Shown here: one piece after another, positions 62,917 through 64,000 of the stretch | How the letters are laid out: the number at the start of each line of letters is the position of its first letter | Position numbering within the stretch: position 1 is the stretch's first letter | Assembly (NCBI GenBank): GCA_015061685.1 | Contig: SUWD01000001.1 | Span: 186,001-250,000, forward strand | Direction of reading: 5' to 3' | Source: Lentisphaerota bacterium | GTDB lineage: Bacteria; Verrucomicrobiota; Lentisphaeria; Victivallales; Victivallaceae | DNA: 64,000 bases | Made by a program: the position numbers and the translations under genes | The notes under the pieces: model-generated | The model's input: only the letters and a program-made list of their open reading frames with translations | Databases searched by the model: none | What the model was told of the DNA's origin: nothing

Positions 62917-63738
62917 TCACTTATCGTTTTCAGCTTCCCGGAACCACGAGGGGGCGTGCCGGAAAGTGCGGCGGATGACCTTGTTAAAGTAATTCTGATC
63001 GCTGAATCCGTTCATTTCCGCAATCTCCTTGATGCTGAATGAGGAGTTGCGGAGCATCCGCACAGCCTGTTGCAAGCGGTAGTAATTTATATACTTTGCC
63101 GGGGTCGTGCCGGTGGAATTCATCACGATCCTTGAGAGCGTACTGCGATGCACCCCGAACTCCCCGGCGAGTTGTTCCACAGTCAATTCCGGCTCGGTGA
63201 ATCTCTCCTGCACCTGCTGTTTGAATCTCTCAAAAAGTGTATTGGGACTGGGATTTCCGGCTATCGCCAATGTCAATATCTGATATGCTGTCGCCCCGGC
63301 AAGATATTCGCCCCTGGGCGTAAAATCGCTTAAATGCGTATCCAGTGTGGCAAATAATTCCACCGGGCAGCGGTCCGTGGAACGCACTTCCCGGGTGATA
63401 TTGAAGTGCCGCACCATGTCACTGACCGCTTCCCCGTCAAAGGTCACCCAATAGTATTCAAAATTGGGGCTGATGACCTCCAGATCATGGAAGTCACCGG
63501 GCAGATAGAAAAATATCGTCCGGGGCCGCAGCTGAAATACTTCATCACCATGCTTGAAGTTACCTACTCCCCGGACGCCCCAGAAAAGTTCAAGAAAGTT
63601 CTTTTTAGCCCGTTTATCCTGAAACTCCGGACCGACGATGTAATGACCGTATGACCGGACATGGAGATACGCCGGAACCAGCGGATGCTCCGGGAAATCC
63701 CCGTAATAATTGTAACGGAACAAACTGTGCTTGAACAT
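62917..63738 (-). CDS. AraC-family transcriptional regulator
   Basis: A 273-residue regulator with an N-terminal cupin-like sensor domain (HYIVGPEFQDKRAKKNFLELF; FQLRPRTIFFYLPGDFHDLEV) and a C-terminal AraC/XylS DNA-binding domain with two helix-turn-helix units: LTVEQLAGEFGVHRSTLSRIV and FSIKEIAEMNGFSDQNYFNKVIRRTF. Proteins of this design usually sense sugars and control adjacent catabolic genes; the target probably lies beyond the right edge. It faces trpS convergently. Confidence 0.93.
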   Translation of the reverse strand: MFKHSLFRYNYYGDFPEHPLVPAYLHVRSYGHYIVGPEFQDKRAKKNFLELFWGVRGVGNFKHGDEVFQLRPRTIFFYLPGDFHDLEVISPNFEYYWVTFDGEAVSDMVRHFNITREVRSTDRCPVELFATLDTHLSDFTPRGEYLAGATAYQILTLAIAGNPSPNTLFERFKQQVQERFTEPELTVEQLAGEFGVHRSTLSRIVMNSTGTTPAKYINYYRLQQAVRMLRNSSFSIKEIAEMNGFSDQNYFNKVIRRTFRHAPSWFREAENDK

Positions 63739-63792
63739 TTCAAACCTCTATATTCTCAATATATGTATATCCGTTGTAAAAAGCAAATGCAG

Positions 63793-64000
63793 TCAGCTGA
63801 TATCTTCTGCCTTTTCCGCCAACTCCCGGATCAAATCCCGGCACACATCCACCGGATCTGATTCCGGCGGTATCTCCTCCATGAAGTCCCAGAGTTTACG
63901 GCGGTTGATCAAATCTTCCGCACTCTCCGACAAGCCGGAAAATTTGATTTTTCCCATCAGCATACCGGTACGCAAAGTGCCGTAACCGATATTGAGCATG
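63793..64000 (-). CDS. partial hypothetical protein (C-terminal part)
   Basis: A minus-strand frame is open from the window edge to TAA-type stop at 63793, with at least 68 codons. It ends with a charged helical tail (SDPVDVCRDLIRELAEKAEDIS). An ATG lies 1 nt from the edge, but the frame may begin further right, so the true start is unknown. There is not enough sequence to name it. It lies 54 nt upstream of the AraC-type gene and may be cotranscribed with it. Confidence 0.5.
   Translation of the reverse strand, partial: MLNIGYGTLRTGMLMGKIKFSGLSESAEDLINRRKLWDFMEEIPPESDPVDVCRDLIRELAEKAEDIS

Overview
This window is chromosomal DNA from a Gram-negative bacterium with roughly balanced base composition. 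LPS export (lptD) and lipid A synthesis (lpxK) genes show an LPS-bearing outer membrane. A HydE radical-SAM maturase suggests a fermentative anaerobe with [FeFe]-hydrogenase somewhere in the genome. The eukaryote-like HisA, the Cys1-less PurF relative, the CARDB/C10 secreted protease and the AXE1-like esterase would fit the PVC superphylum, most likely a Lentisphaerota (Victivallis-like) gut or anaerobic lineage. That placement is inference from gene content; no rRNA is present to test it.

From 1 to 18.2 kb, all on the minus strand, lies a complete transcription/translation supercluster read right to left: promoter, tRNA-Leu, tRNA-Thr, tuf, rpmG, tRNA-Trp, secE, nusG, rplK, rplA, rplJ, rplL, rpoB, rpoC, then a new promoter and rpsL, rpsG, fusA, rpsJ, rplC, rplD (cut by the window edge). 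The str operon has no tuf and runs straight into the S10 genes. The rplL-rpoB gap holds an attenuator and an array of four hairpins that all present the same 10-nt loop. Another pair of mutually exclusive hairpins sits between rpsJ and rplC.

From 18.3 to 34.1 kb (minus strand) there are several operons: purF-like/speE; lysS/murD; plsC-like/lptD/rsmB, with a 115-bp inverted-repeat element at the rsmB-lysS junction; and secA/valS. From 34.3 to 45.9 kb come a PTS EIIA-like regulator with a zinc-ribbon partner, an unusual operon rhaB/oppA-like/oppC-like/hydE/glycosyltransferase, and an overlapping operon ricT/HELCH membrane protein/unknown/hisA. From 46.0 to 52.9 kb (plus strand) are purA-rodA and a 1417-residue C10 protease with tandem CARDB repeats and an RTX-like tail. 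From 53.0 to 59.0 kb (minus strand) are a phosphatase/esterase pair and the mutM operon, which carries a lipoprotein, a degenerate S24-fold protein and a secreted cysteine-repeat protein. From 59.1 kb to the end come lpxK-galK-trpS (plus) and an AraC-type regulator (minus).

Two observations look most like undescribed biology. The first is the four-copy conserved-loop hairpin array just upstream of rpoB (13049-13217). The second is a 0.2-0.3 kb dispersed element found three times (near 42.1, 55.6 and 61.7 kb), always intergenic, always in the same orientation relative to the next gene and ending shortly before its start. It carries a candidate promoter whose 17-bp spacing is kept while the spacer itself diverges. 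No CRISPR array, phage or complete insertion sequence is visible.
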